A DNA stretch of 64,000 nt, from NCBI GenBank assembly GCA_039198225.1, contig JBCCTQ010000003.1:108716-172715 (forward strand), in the 5' to 3' direction. This DNA is from JASJAR01 sp039198225. GTDB taxonomy: Bacteria > Pseudomonadota > Alphaproteobacteria > Rhodobacterales > Rhodobacteraceae. Position numbers and translations under genes: made by a program. Below the pieces are notes generated by a model. The model was not told the origin of the DNA. It was given only the letters and a program-made list of their open reading frames with translations, and did no database searches. Below are positions 36,015 through 44,395 of the stretch, piece after piece (position 1 is the stretch's first letter; each line of letters opens with the position of its first letter).

Positions 36015-36650
36015 ATGCACATTTGGAGAATTCACAGCAGATCGCCAGATCTCGCCCTTCCAAAGGTGATTCTGACGGCGAAAAGCGGAGCGGTTGATTC
36101 GAACCTACCGCCGGAAGTTGCCGCTCTTTTGCCGACCCGTTCTGACGACGACGCCTGGATAACGCAAGTCCCACCGGACGCTTGTGTCGGGCTCTTCATG
36201 GCCAATCCCTTGCAACAAAGAAACCGCACAGACAAAGCGCTCCATGCGGCCAGTGTGCGCTGGGTTGCAAACATGCCGTCTGTCTCTCAGCACGATGCCG
36301 AATTTGTCGCCAATCTCGCCGAAGTGGGCCTCGGCCCGCGGCGCGAATTGGACAATCTTGCGCGCTACCAAAGCGAAGGCGTGGGAACGATTGCCGTCAT
36401 CGCGTCTCCTCAGGACGCAAACTACGCGTTGAGCCGCGGGCTGACGATCATGCTCGTTTTGCCCCGGATCCAGGCCTATGAGGGCGGTTTTCCCAGCGAA
36501 TTGAGCCGGAACCGGGCCGTGGGCGATGTTGCCGACGCGCTTGGCACTGCGGAGGTCACGCTCTTGAGCCTCGTTTCCTCCGCTGAGGCGGCGGCACAGA
36601 GCGTTTGGCCGCCTCAGATAAAAGCTGTGATCGAGCGCCCGGGCCCCTAG
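36015..36650 (+). CDS. uncharacterised protein, possible TIM-barrel relative
   Basis: A 211 aa protein without signal peptide or membrane helix. The ATG at 36015 has GGAG at 36005-36008; a GTG at 36003 is an alternative. The stretch VRWVANMPSVSQHDAEFVANLAEVGLG...IAVIASPQDA is spaced like QNFPTVGLIDGNFRANLEETG...VFSEDNA of the PEP-hydrolase-like barrel at 28753-29589, so it may be a shortened, divergent relative. That similarity is weak and judged by eye. It is divergent from the livH operon and convergent with the regulator gene, with only ten bases between stops. Confidence 0.55.
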   Translation: MHIWRIHSRSPDLALPKVILTAKSGAVDSNLPPEVAALLPTRSDDDAWITQVPPDACVGLFMANPLQQRNRTDKALHAASVRWVANMPSVSQHDAEFVANLAEVGLGPRRELDNLARYQSEGVGTIAVIASPQDANYALSRGLTIMLVLPRIQAYEGGFPSELSRNRAVGDVADALGTAEVTLLSLVSSAEAAAQSVWPPQIKAVIERPGP

Positions 36651-36664
36651 GGCTAAGGCCCTAG
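36647..36664. terminator. small hairpin spanning two convergent stop codons
   Basis: CTAGGGC-TAAG-GCCCTAG is a perfect seven base pair inverted repeat. Its arms contain the TAG stop of the + gene ending at 36650 and the TAG stop of the - gene ending at 36661. It may act as a short bidirectional terminator, but there is no T-run on either side. Confidence 0.3.
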
Positions 36665-38349
36665 AGCAATTCGTACTTTTTCATTCGGTTGTAGAGCGTC
36701 TTACGCGAGATATGGAGCGCCTTGGCAGTTTCTCCGCGCCGGAAGTTATGGCGAGACAGGGCTTCCACCAATTGCTCGCGAGGCGATTGCGGCGCTCTTG
36801 GTCCCGGACTGCGGGCAGGCTCTGGGCTCAGTAGGTCTTCGGCAGCGGCCACGGTAAGCGAGCCATCCTCGGCGACCTTTAGAAGCTCTTTGGCAAAGCC
36901 GAGAACCTCGATTTCATTTTGGTTCCATGGATGGCTTTTCAACCGCTGTCGCACACCAGGGCTGAGGCTCCGAAAGACGTTGTCTTCCGCACCGATATGC
37001 GCGAGCGCCGATTGCAGCAGGAGGTCTAGATCCTCGATCCGGTCGGCAACGCTCGGATAATCGACAAGAACCGCATTGTCCCAGATGTCTCCCTCAAACG
37101 AAGGTCCGGTGATCAGCAACAAGCGCGCCTGAATCGGTTTGAACTGATCGCTGCCCAAAGGAGCATAGGCGGCGCGGCCAACGGCGCTCGCCAACCGGTC
37201 CTGCACCGTTTGGGGTAGCGCGTCGAAATCAGGCACCGCGACCAGCGTATTCGGTCGCCGCAATTGACCGAGCTGCCCCGCATTCCCCGTTTCGCCGAAG
37301 AGCTGATGGGCCGGTGGACCGGGAAGGGCGGATACATCGACGATCGACCCGCGCAATGGCTTTGGAAGCATGCTGTTGAACAGCCGCAGGATTGAACGCC
37401 TCGGGCCACCGCGGGGGACCCGGATCACAATTGGAGCGCTGGCATTGGCCGCACGCCTTAAGCTCAAAAGCGTGCTCTGAAAGGCTTGTGACTGCCCCAC
37501 CAGCCCTTCTGCCGCAGCCATCCGGTGGAGCACGCGGTCTTGGGGAGCAGGCTTTTTGACCGCATCCATGGCCAATCGGTAGCTGGCGATCTGATCGCCG
37601 ATGGAGGTTTCAATCGGCGTTCGGTCAATGGTGGATCCGCCCACATAGCCGTCAATATCGGCAAGCTGGCTGACAAAGCCGAGATCATCCGCCGCGGCAA
37701 TGGGCCCGCCCTCGAGAAAGAGCTTGAGTTCCGGACGGTGGCGCTTGAGGTACCGGCTCACCTCATTGGCTTGGAGCGCAGCTTCCTCCAGCGAATACCG
37801 CGGTCTGTGCCCCAATGCGCCGCCGAGGTTCCAACCAAAATTAAAGAGAAGCGCGCTCAACCCGGCATCGGCGCCGTCGCGCGCTTGCTGGGGTGAACCG
37901 CAAAAGAACATGGTCTTGCCACCTGCATCCTCAACGGCGCGCAAAAGCGATATCTCAGCCCTCGTCCCGAGCCCCGCCTGATCGAGAACCCGTCGGAAGC
38001 CCCGCGAGTAATGCATAGCAGTCGGGAAATTGACCGCCCCCGTGAAACCGGCGGCGAGCACGTCCTCTGCTAGCGCCGAGGGCGGCTTTTCCAAATTCCA
38101 GGGGTTTATACCGACATAAACCGGCAGCCTCGTCATCGGCAGGATTTCGGCCGTGGCAAACTGCAAAGTGAATTGGGAGGCATCGTGTATCGGCAGCATG
38201 CAGGCAATCGAGGCCGCCCCCATGCTGCGCATGCGACCGGCATTGATGGCCAAAAGAAAATCCGCCCCACCCTGCTCTGCGGCCCGCGCAACAATACCGC
38301 TTCCCACGGCCGCGCCCACAAGGCTCCGAGTGCGCTTGCGCGTCCCCAT
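36661..38349 (-). CDS. regulator: PEP-hydrolase TIM barrel-degenerate sigma54 AAA-Fis HTH
   Basis: A 562 aa regulator of the NtrC layout with an unusual sensor. Residues 1-265 are a PEP_hydrolase-type TIM barrel (VGSGIVARAAEQGGADFLLAINAGRMR, GAVNFPTAMHYSRGFRRVLDQAGLG, LFLEGGPI). Residues about 285-500 follow the sigma-54 AAA fold but have lost key parts: the Walker A GESGTGKE is replaced by RVPRGGPRRS, and GAFTGA is replaced by GNAGQLG. The C-terminus is a Fis-type HTH (VEALSRHNFRRGETAKALHISRKTLYNRMKKYELL). Without ATPase and GAFTGA it probably acts with sigma-70. It likely senses the same metabolite as the TIM-barrel enzyme and controls the livH operon. Confidence 0.85.
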   Translation of the reverse strand: MGTRKRTRSLVGAAVGSGIVARAAEQGGADFLLAINAGRMRSMGAASIACMLPIHDASQFTLQFATAEILPMTRLPVYVGINPWNLEKPPSALAEDVLAAGFTGAVNFPTAMHYSRGFRRVLDQAGLGTRAEISLLRAVEDAGGKTMFFCGSPQQARDGADAGLSALLFNFGWNLGGALGHRPRYSLEEAALQANEVSRYLKRHRPELKLFLEGGPIAAADDLGFVSQLADIDGYVGGSTIDRTPIETSIGDQIASYRLAMDAVKKPAPQDRVLHRMAAAEGLVGQSQAFQSTLLSLRRAANASAPIVIRVPRGGPRRSILRLFNSMLPKPLRGSIVDVSALPGPPAHQLFGETGNAGQLGQLRRPNTLVAVPDFDALPQTVQDRLASAVGRAAYAPLGSDQFKPIQARLLLITGPSFEGDIWDNAVLVDYPSVADRIEDLDLLLQSALAHIGAEDNVFRSLSPGVRQRLKSHPWNQNEIEVLGFAKELLKVAEDGSLTVAAAEDLLSPEPARSPGPRAPQSPREQLVEALSRHNFRRGETAKALHISRKTLYNRMKKYELL

Positions 38350-38778
38350 TCAGATTGGAAGCGGTCGGTTCGCGCTCTCTTTCTTGAGCTCCACGGCACA
38401 AAAGACCATCGTGGTCGCGCCGACATTCTCAAGATTGTGGAGCGCGAACTCCCCTGGGCCAACGTCGTAGTAATGCGTCACCCCCGCCTCGAAATCACTT
38501 TCATAGGTCGTGCCGTCATAGGTGCGTTGGAGAAACCGGCCTCCGGCCAGAGCCGTCCAGAAGTAACTCAAGACATGGCGATGAACCGGCATCTTCTCGC
38601 CGGGCTTCAGGGTCATATGCCAGACCCTTACGGAGTCGTTCTCATAAACGAGATCTGTTCCGATGCGCCCGTTGAACTCGTTGCGACGAAACTCTTCGAT
38701 GATCTCTTCGGGCCAGCCGTCAAAGTTGGCGGTGGTTAACTCGCCGGATCGAAATGTGTCCGCCACTTGCGTCATCAC
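38350..38778 (-). CDS. cupin domain protein
   Basis: A 142 aa single-domain cupin with the core HMTLKPGEKMPVHRHVLSYFWTALAGG (motif 1, two His) and GPGEFALHNLENVGATTMVFC (motif 2). It ends one base before the regulator gene starts, so the two are co-transcribed. Related cupins often bind a metal and a small acid. The second motif has a single His, so the metal site may be modified. Confidence 0.8.
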   Translation of the reverse strand: MMTQVADTFRSGELTTANFDGWPEEIIEEFRRNEFNGRIGTDLVYENDSVRVWHMTLKPGEKMPVHRHVLSYFWTALAGGRFLQRTYDGTTYESDFEAGVTHYYDVGPGEFALHNLENVGATTMVFCAVELKKESANRPLPI

Positions 38779-39130
38779 CGCCGCTTTTCCTAAGCCACTT
38801 TGTTCGAGTTACTTTGGCTAAGAAACACGCGGGGCCGCGCATATTCAAGCCTCGGACCCACTTGGGGCGTGCCGTAAAGTCAGCGGCGGTCTCACTCCTT
38901 TTTCGGAATGAACAGCCAATTGGTGGAACAGCTCCTGGGGAACTCCTTTTGCCTTGATCTTGGCACCGAACACCGAGGCGATGCCCAGTCGGGCTGGATG
39001 GCCCACAGCGCGGACCGGGCAAACGGCTAACACCGCCGCCGCACCGACACCCCAGACGCTGTAAAATGCGGATGGGTGGCCTGACACGCCCTTGAGCAGA
39101 GCCTGCGGGCACAAGTCGCCCCATCCCCTA
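38779..39130. other. intergenic stretch, no gene seen
   Basis: About 350 bases between the cupin gene and the DapA-family gene. Open frames here are short, have no ribosome binding site of note and no recognisable family. It should carry the promoter of the cupin-regulator pair. I see no repeat or strong hairpin. Confidence 0.5.
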
Positions 39131-39994
39131 TCAACTCGCCTTCAGTTGCTGGGCCAAGCGCGCTCCAGATGCGTAGGCAATGAAAGGGGGCAAAACACTG
39201 GTCCAACGGTCGTCGCCTGTGCGTTGGGCCAACACTGCCTTGATGCAGGGTATCAAGTCCGGCCCGGCCAAGAGGGCGCGTTGGGCAGCCACGAGTGCGA
39301 CGAGATGGGCAGGAGGGGTTTGCCGCGCCGCCCAGATAGCACCCGCGGCCTCGCTTGTGATGTTTACCGTCGCCGAGATACAGCCCGCAAACCCGTCCGC
39401 ATGGGCGCGCTCAAGTGCGGTTTCCGAACTTGGGAACACCGCGAGACCCGGGGCGACCGCGAGGACGTCGCGGGCATAATCGAGATTGCCTGAGGAATCC
39501 TTGATGCCGGTAAATCGCTGGGGCGCGGCCTCCGCCAGCTCGGCCATCACCGAAGGTGGGATGGTAAGGCCGGTCATTTGTGGAAAGTTGTAAAAGTAGA
39601 TTGCGATCTTGCGGGTGCCCAAAGCGACGTGGAGGCGCATGTACCATGCGATGAGCCCCTCCTCGTTTAGAGGTTTATAGTAGTAAGGCGGCAGGACCAG
39701 GGCCACACCGTAGCCGAGATCGTCCGCGTATTTTGTCAAAGCGATGGTCTCGGCAAGGGAGGGCGTGCCTGTCCCCACCATGAGCCGGTCGGCCGGGCAG
39801 GCTCGCGCGGCCAGTTCCATGACCCGGCGACGTGTCTCAGTGTCGAAGGAATTTGCCTCACCGGTTGAGCCGAGAATGTTCAGCCCGTCACAGCCATGGG
39901 TCAGCAGCCATTGGCAATGGTCTTCGAAGAGCGAACTAATCGGTGCGCCGTCCGGAGTGACCGGAGTTGGAACGGCCGCTATGACACCCTGCAT
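39131..39994 (-). CDS. dihydrodipicolinate synthase/N-acetylneuraminate lyase family aldolase
   Basis: A 287 aa class I aldolase of the DapA/NanA superfamily. It keeps LGSTGEAN (the carboxylate-binding GxxGE), YNFPQMTG (catalytic Tyr) and GIKDSSG (Schiff-base Lys). The ATG at 39994 follows AGGAT and gives the usual family N-terminus. Its place at the end of the catabolic locus makes a role in breaking down a keto acid from sugar catabolism more likely than lysine synthesis. Confidence 0.85.
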   Translation of the reverse strand: MQGVIAAVPTPVTPDGAPISSLFEDHCQWLLTHGCDGLNILGSTGEANSFDTETRRRVMELAARACPADRLMVGTGTPSLAETIALTKYADDLGYGVALVLPPYYYKPLNEEGLIAWYMRLHVALGTRKIAIYFYNFPQMTGLTIPPSVMAELAEAAPQRFTGIKDSSGNLDYARDVLAVAPGLAVFPSSETALERAHADGFAGCISATVNITSEAAGAIWAARQTPPAHLVALVAAQRALLAGPDLIPCIKAVLAQRTGDDRWTSVLPPFIAYASGARLAQQLKAS

Positions 39995-40548
39995 AAGCCA
40001 GCATCCTCTTTGTATTAAAGGGCTTTCCACGCGAGTTGAGCTAGACCGGGCGGAACGATCACCGGCAGCATTCCTTTCGACCGCCTTGACCCCTCAAGTG
40101 CGCCATACGCGTGGCGTAGGGCGGTCTCATGCAGAACGGGAGCGGACTGTTCTTTCTCCGTCACGTCGTCGACATGCCAGATAGCTTCGACGGGGCAATA
40201 CCATTGTGCATGGCGTATTCGATACACTGAGGCGTGCCGATGTGAAACATGCCCACGCTTTCGTAGATAAGGTCCACCGGCAAATTGCGATGGCATTTGA
40301 AGAACCGTCAGTCAGGCAGCGCTCAATTAGACGGAGAGCCGTCCAGCTTGATCTCGCGGAGATAGGCGTAACCGAACGCACCCCGAAACAACCGCCGCCA
40401 AACCAACAGCAGCAAAGAACAAATGCAATCATCTTGCCCCAGAATTTCTGCGATTGTGCGAAATGTTTGCCACATTTCGTCTCTAGGTGCCGCTGCAATA
40501 GGGGAACAGTCTCTATTGATCGAGCAATTTGAACACGGAGTGAGCACA
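39995..40548. other. intergenic stretch of about 550 bases
   Basis: No convincing gene is seen. Several short open frames exist on both strands but they overlap each other, lack clear start signals and resemble no family. One - strand frame contains a CPVEAI string like that of ferredoxins, but only one Cys is present. The stretch holds the promoters of the flanking genes. Confidence 0.45.
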
Positions 40549-40998
40549 GTGGCCACTAAGACAAAGGCGGCTCCCAAGCCGAAAGCACCTGCAAAGACAA
40601 AGCAAGCAGCTAAGCCCAAGGTCGCCGTACAGGCAAAGGGCCCTGCAAAACCAAAGGCAACCGCCAAACCGGCAACCGCCGCCAAGCCAAAAGCCGTCGC
40701 GAAAGCGCCTGCAAAGACTAAGGCAGCGACTAAACCGAAAGCAGCGCCCAAGACCGCTGCAAAATCCAAGGCCGCAGCCAAATCAAAAGCTTCCGCTGCG
40801 TCGCGGAACGTCAAGAAGTTCAACGCACCGCAGAGCCAGGACTTCACGATTTCCGACAATTCGGGCGTGGTTGGACAGATGCGCGTCAAGCCGAATGCGG
40901 TGGCTTGGAAGCCGAAGCGCAGCAAAGCGTTCCACCAGGTTTCGCTCGAGCAGCTGGCCGCATTTGCGGTAGAGCACGGTCGCGCGGTTCAGAACTAA
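40549..40998 (+). CDS. histone H1-like Lys/Ala/Pro-rich protein
   Basis: A protein of about 149 aa. The first 85 residues consist of KAAPKPKAPAKTK-type repeats rich in Lys, Ala and Pro, like the tail of eukaryotic H1 and bacterial Hc1/AlgP proteins that bind DNA. The C-terminal 60 residues are a separate folded part (FTISDNSGVVGQMRVKPNAVAWKP) of unknown function. The GTG at 40549 is preferred because CGGAG lies about nine bases before it; GTG at 40540 is possible. The repeated codons make the region prone to length change. Confidence 0.7.
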   Translation: MATKTKAAPKPKAPAKTKQAAKPKVAVQAKGPAKPKATAKPATAAKPKAVAKAPAKTKAATKPKAAPKTAAKSKAAAKSKASAASRNVKKFNAPQSQDFTISDNSGVVGQMRVKPNAVAWKPKRSKAFHQVSLEQLAAFAVEHGRAVQN

Positions 40999-41058
40999 TC
41001 CAACGCGTGCCGCCCAACGCTGAATGGCGTTGAGCCGCATCCAAACTTAGAGATACGT

Positions 41059-41080
41059 CGCCCGCCCTTTGTGGCGGGCG
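41059..41080 (+). terminator. hairpin downstream of the histone-like gene
   Basis: CGCCCGCC and GGCGGGCG form an eight base pair stem with a six-base loop, about 60 bases after the stop of the H1-like gene. No strong T-run follows, so it is a likely but not typical factor-independent terminator. Confidence 0.5.
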
Positions 41081-41169
41081 CTGTCGTTCTGAGATCCGAT
41101 TGATTCACCCCCGCCCGCGCCGGTGGATCGACACAGACGATCAGATCGTCCCAGCCAAGACGTTTTAGG

Positions 41170-41499
41170 TCACTGGGCGTCTTTCATAGCCTGCCACAGC
41201 AGCCCGGCCCGCTTTCCAGATCCACAATAGGTCAAAACCGGCCCGGTCAGATCGGAAATGGCCTCAGCAAAGGCGGCATGATCGGCCTCGGTCGCGCCCG
41301 TCAGTGCAATTGGGACATATCTCATTTCGAAACCCTGCGCGGCATTCTGGATCTCAGCGAAGCTCGGCTGATCCGCGGCTTCGCCGTCGGGGCGAGCGCA
41401 GATGAGGGATCGAAAACCCTGGGATCTGATCTTGGGCAAGTCTTCGGGAACGATCTGGCCGGAGATCGCGAAGTCCTCTGAAAGATACGTGATCTCCAT
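41170..41499 (-). CDS. beta-lactamase hydrolase-like phosphatase (DUF442/TIGR01244)
   Basis: A 109 aa protein of the DSP-like family that pairs with persulfide dioxygenases in rhizobia and relatives. The active-site loop is YCGSGKRAG, a CxxGxR-type phosphatase/sulfurtransferase loop. GGGAGG lies ahead of the ATG. It follows the metallo-hydrolase gene by 13 bases. In related operons these two genes detoxify hydrogen sulfide-derived persulfides; no BigR-type repressor gene is found next to them here. Confidence 0.85.
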   Translation of the reverse strand: MEITYLSEDFAISGQIVPEDLPKIRSQGFRSLICARPDGEAADQPSFAEIQNAAQGFEMRYVPIALTGATEADHAAFAEAISDLTGPVLTYCGSGKRAGLLWQAMKDAQ

Positions 41500-41512
41500 T
41501 GATGCCCCTCCC

Positions 41513-42397
41513 TCACAGCCCGTTCACAGGCACTTTGAGCACCGGGTTGCCGTCCGGGTCCTTTGGGACTTCACCTGCGCGCATATTCACTTGAAGTGAC
41601 GGAATGATGAGCTTGGGCATGGCAAGCTGAGCATCCCGCTCTTCACGGAACTTGACGAATTCCTCGCGCGTTTTGCCACCGCCAACATGGATATTGTGCG
41701 CTTTCTCGTCGCCAACGGTGGTCTCCCATTTAATGTCGCGCCCGTTTGGCCCGTAATCATGGCACATAAAGAGCCGCATCGCGTCCGGCAGCTCGAGAAC
41801 CTTTTGGATACTGTCATAAAGCGTTCCGGCGTCTCCGCCCGGGAAATCGGCCCGCGCGGACCCGCTATCGGGCATGAAAAGCGTGTCGCCGGTGAATGCT
41901 GCGTCGCCCATCACATGCACCATGCAGGCCGGCGTATGGCCGGGTGTGTAGATGGCAAAAGCCTGCATATTGCCGATCTGATATGTTTCCCCGTCCTCAA
42001 AGAGAGCATCGAATTGCGAGCCGTCGCGCTGGAACTCGGTCCCTTCGTTGAAGACCTTCCCAAAGGTCTCCTGAACCTCGGTGATTTTTGCCCCGACGCC
42101 GATCTTGCCGCCAATCTCTTTTTGAATGTAGGGGGCGGCGCTCAGGTGGTCAGCATGGACATGGGTCTCGATGATCCATTCGAGCTGAAGCCCCTGCTCC
42201 TTGATCTGCCGAAGCAATTCGTCAGCGTGCTCGGTGGTGATGCGCCCGGCGGCGTAGTCGATATCCATTACGCTATCGATGATCGCGGCGGAGCTGCTCG
42301 ACGGGTCCTTCACGATGTAGCTGATCGTGTTTGACGCCTCGTCGAAAAAGGCTTGGACTTCTGGGCTTTGGGTCATGTCGACGGGATAGGCCATCAT
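41513..42397 (-). CDS. blh: MBL-fold persulfide dioxygenase-like hydrolase
   Basis: A 294 aa metallo-beta-lactamase fold protein with THVHADHLSA (H-x-H-x-D-H), YTPGHTPACM and FTGDTLF, and MCHDYGPNG near the end. This is the ETHE1/Blh branch, which holds one iron and oxidises glutathione persulfide. It is the first gene of a two-gene unit with the phosphatase-like partner. GGAG is eight bases ahead of the start; a second ATG follows directly. Confidence 0.88.
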   Translation of the reverse strand: MMAYPVDMTQSPEVQAFFDEASNTISYIVKDPSSSSAAIIDSVMDIDYAAGRITTEHADELLRQIKEQGLQLEWIIETHVHADHLSAAPYIQKEIGGKIGVGAKITEVQETFGKVFNEGTEFQRDGSQFDALFEDGETYQIGNMQAFAIYTPGHTPACMVHVMGDAAFTGDTLFMPDSGSARADFPGGDAGTLYDSIQKVLELPDAMRLFMCHDYGPNGRDIKWETTVGDEKAHNIHVGGGKTREEFVKFREERDAQLAMPKLIIPSLQVNMRAGEVPKDPDGNPVLKVPVNGL

Positions 42398-42743
42398 GGA
42401 GTCTCCTTCGGGCTAGGCGGCTTCGGCCACCGGCGTGCGTGGGATGCGTTGTAAGGCAACGCCCGCGTTGACCGTGGTGAGAAAGAGCTTCACGGAACAA
42501 GCCTCCGAAAACAAGACGCAACAGGACAACCTTGTGCAGAGCCGTCGCCATAAAGGTCGGCACGGATCCTTTGCCGTCATTACTTTCCGGGTGGCCCGTC
42601 CCTCTCGTGGCCTCCTTTGAGGGCGTTGAAGCGGTGGTCAACGAACAGGCCCCGCCGAACTCAACGCCGCCTTCGCCGGAAACTCGATTGGCCGCCTAGT
42701 CCTCGCTCGGGCTTCACTTTGCCGGGGCTCCTGCCCGAACCAT
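42398..42743. other. intergenic stretch, no gene seen
   Basis: About 345 bases between the persulfide dioxygenase gene and the acetyltransferase gene. Short frames on both strands show no known family or convincing start site. It must contain the promoter of the blh pair. I did not find a clear operator palindrome. Confidence 0.4.
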
Positions 42744-43475
42744 TCACGCCGCTGTTCGAGGCAGACCAATGCTCTGTGATCGAACCTCGGCAATCTTCTC
42801 AGCCGTCCATTGCGTCAGCCCAATGCGGGTCCGTATCCGAAACCCTAGGCGCTGATAGAGCGCGATCGCACCGGCGTTGTCCGCATAGGTGTGGAGGAAA
42901 GGAAGGTCGCCCGCTGCCATGATCCGATCCGCCATGTGAAGCACCAGTGCCGTTCCGAGACCCTGGCCGCGATACGCGCTATCGACGGAGACGGCACTGA
43001 TCTCGGTATAGCCCGGCAGTTTCAGCCGCTGACCGGCCATGGCGACCAGTCGACCTTGGCGCTTGATGCCGATGAAATCACCCAATTGGTGTGTCCGGCG
43101 TTCAAACGGGCCCGGACGGGCGCGCTTGGCAAGATCAAACATGTGAAAGGCGTCTTCCTCGCTCAAAAGTTCAATGCCAGGATCCTCATTTGGCTTGCCA
43201 ACGTTGTCGGCAACGAATTGGACGCCCTGCCCAGTAGGAGCGACCTGCTCTCCAAACGGAGCGCCTCGAGCAAACGTGAGCGCAGGGGTCTTTCGGCGCG
43301 CCACCAGAGACAGGAAGTCCCCGATGTCTTCAGGATCGCGACCGGCGAACGCCGCAAAAGGTCCGTAGGCCTCTTTCATCATGAAGGCGCGTCCGCAATT
43401 GCGGGTATTGCGCCGGTGAGAGGTGGACAGGGACCACCAAACCGGGTTGTCGAGTTGACTGTGTTGATCGCTCAT
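42744..43475 (-). CDS. GNAT family N-acetyltransferase
   Basis: A 243 aa protein whose C-terminal 110 residues form a GNAT fold: ISAVSVDSAYRGQGLGTALVLHMADRI (the acetyl-CoA-binding R-x-x-G-x-G/A) and LHTYADNAGAIALYQRLGFRIRTRI. The N-terminal half is less conserved and likely a degenerate GNAT domain. The substrate is not apparent. It lies about 80 bases from the methyltransferase gene on the same strand. Confidence 0.85.
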   Translation of the reverse strand: MSDQHSQLDNPVWWSLSTSHRRNTRNCGRAFMMKEAYGPFAAFAGRDPEDIGDFLSLVARRKTPALTFARGAPFGEQVAPTGQGVQFVADNVGKPNEDPGIELLSEEDAFHMFDLAKRARPGPFERRTHQLGDFIGIKRQGRLVAMAGQRLKLPGYTEISAVSVDSAYRGQGLGTALVLHMADRIMAAGDLPFLHTYADNAGAIALYQRLGFRIRTRIGLTQWTAEKIAEVRSQSIGLPRTAA

Positions 43476-43552
43476 TTTGGGCTTCTCTCACATTGTATTT
43501 GCCAGGCAGCCGGAGTTGAAAGAACGACCAACTCCGGCTTACCGCATTGGGA

Positions 43553-44371
43553 TCACTTGATTATTTCGACTTCGGAATAGTCGCTCTCGATGGACACCGA
43601 TCCGTCTTTGGCCATGTTGAATTCCGCGATCAGATCTGCGATCGCGCGCTCCAATTCCCCTTGCTTGTCCTCCGGCAAGGCGAGGAAAGCCTTGTGGACC
43701 GGGCCATAAAGCTCGCGGAACACGCCAATGAAGTGGTCCGGCGACCGGTAGCGAAAGCGAAGGCTCTGACGCGTCACGCTCACCGCTTTGGCGTCGCTAA
43801 AGGCGGTATTCAGCCAGGCTTCATCGCCCCAGAGTGCCGGAGATTTCACGCCCGCAGGAGGCGCCACAAATCCACCGAGCACCCGGAAGAGGCGCCCAAT
43901 GAAGCCGTCGGGCACCCAGTTGGCCATGCCGATTTTGCCGCCCGGACGGGTCACGCGCATCATCTCGGCGGCGGCTGCGGCCTGGTTCGGTGCAAACATC
44001 ACACCGAAGGTCGAAACTGTTGCATCAAACGCCGCGTCCTCGAAGGGCAAGGCTTCCGCGTCGGCCAATTGGAACTCGACGGTCAGTCCTTCTGCGGCAG
44101 CCCGTGCCGCACCTTTGTCGAGCAAGTGTTGGACATAATCGGTCGATGTCACCGCATGCCAACGGCGCGCGAAAGCCAAAGTGGCATTTCCGTTGCCCGC
44201 CGCCACGTCCAAGACCCGGGAACCAGGAAGAAGATCCAGTGCCTCTGCAAGGTCTTCGCCGACTTTTTGCAGGGTCACGCCCACAACGGCATAGTCACCG
44301 GAGGTCCACGCCGCGTTTTGCTTTTCCTTAATCGCTTCAAAATTCGGCATGATGTCTTGCTGAACAGTCAT
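43553..44371 (-). CDS. class I SAM-dependent methyltransferase
   Basis: A 272 aa protein with motif I VLDVAAGNGNATLAFA, an acidic end to beta 2 in TSTDYVQ, motif II LADAEALPFEDAAFDATVSTFGVMFAP, and RVTRPGGKIGMANW. It belongs to the UbiE/Methyltransf_11 type. AAAAGGAG lies ahead of the start. It follows the secreted-protein gene by about 24 bases, so the two share a transcript starting at the palindrome upstream of 45037. Confidence 0.85.
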   Translation of the reverse strand: MTVQQDIMPNFEAIKEKQNAAWTSGDYAVVGVTLQKVGEDLAEALDLLPGSRVLDVAAGNGNATLAFARRWHAVTSTDYVQHLLDKGAARAAAEGLTVEFQLADAEALPFEDAAFDATVSTFGVMFAPNQAAAAAEMMRVTRPGGKIGMANWVPDGFIGRLFRVLGGFVAPPAGVKSPALWGDEAWLNTAFSDAKAVSVTRQSLRFRYRSPDHFIGVFRELYGPVHKAFLALPEDKQGELERAIADLIAEFNMAKDGSVSIESDYSEVEIIK

Positions 44372-44395
44372 TTTTATTCTCCTTTTTTCAGATGT

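Noticed and set aside
38720..39124. Open frame of about 130 codons upstream of the cupin gene
   Set aside because: It overlaps the cupin gene and shows no protein-like composition or family; overlapping frames in other phases are equally long.
40015..40296. Minus-strand frame with a CPVEAI string like that of ferredoxins
   Set aside because: Only one Cys of the usual cluster is present and no start site is convincing, so it is treated as chance.
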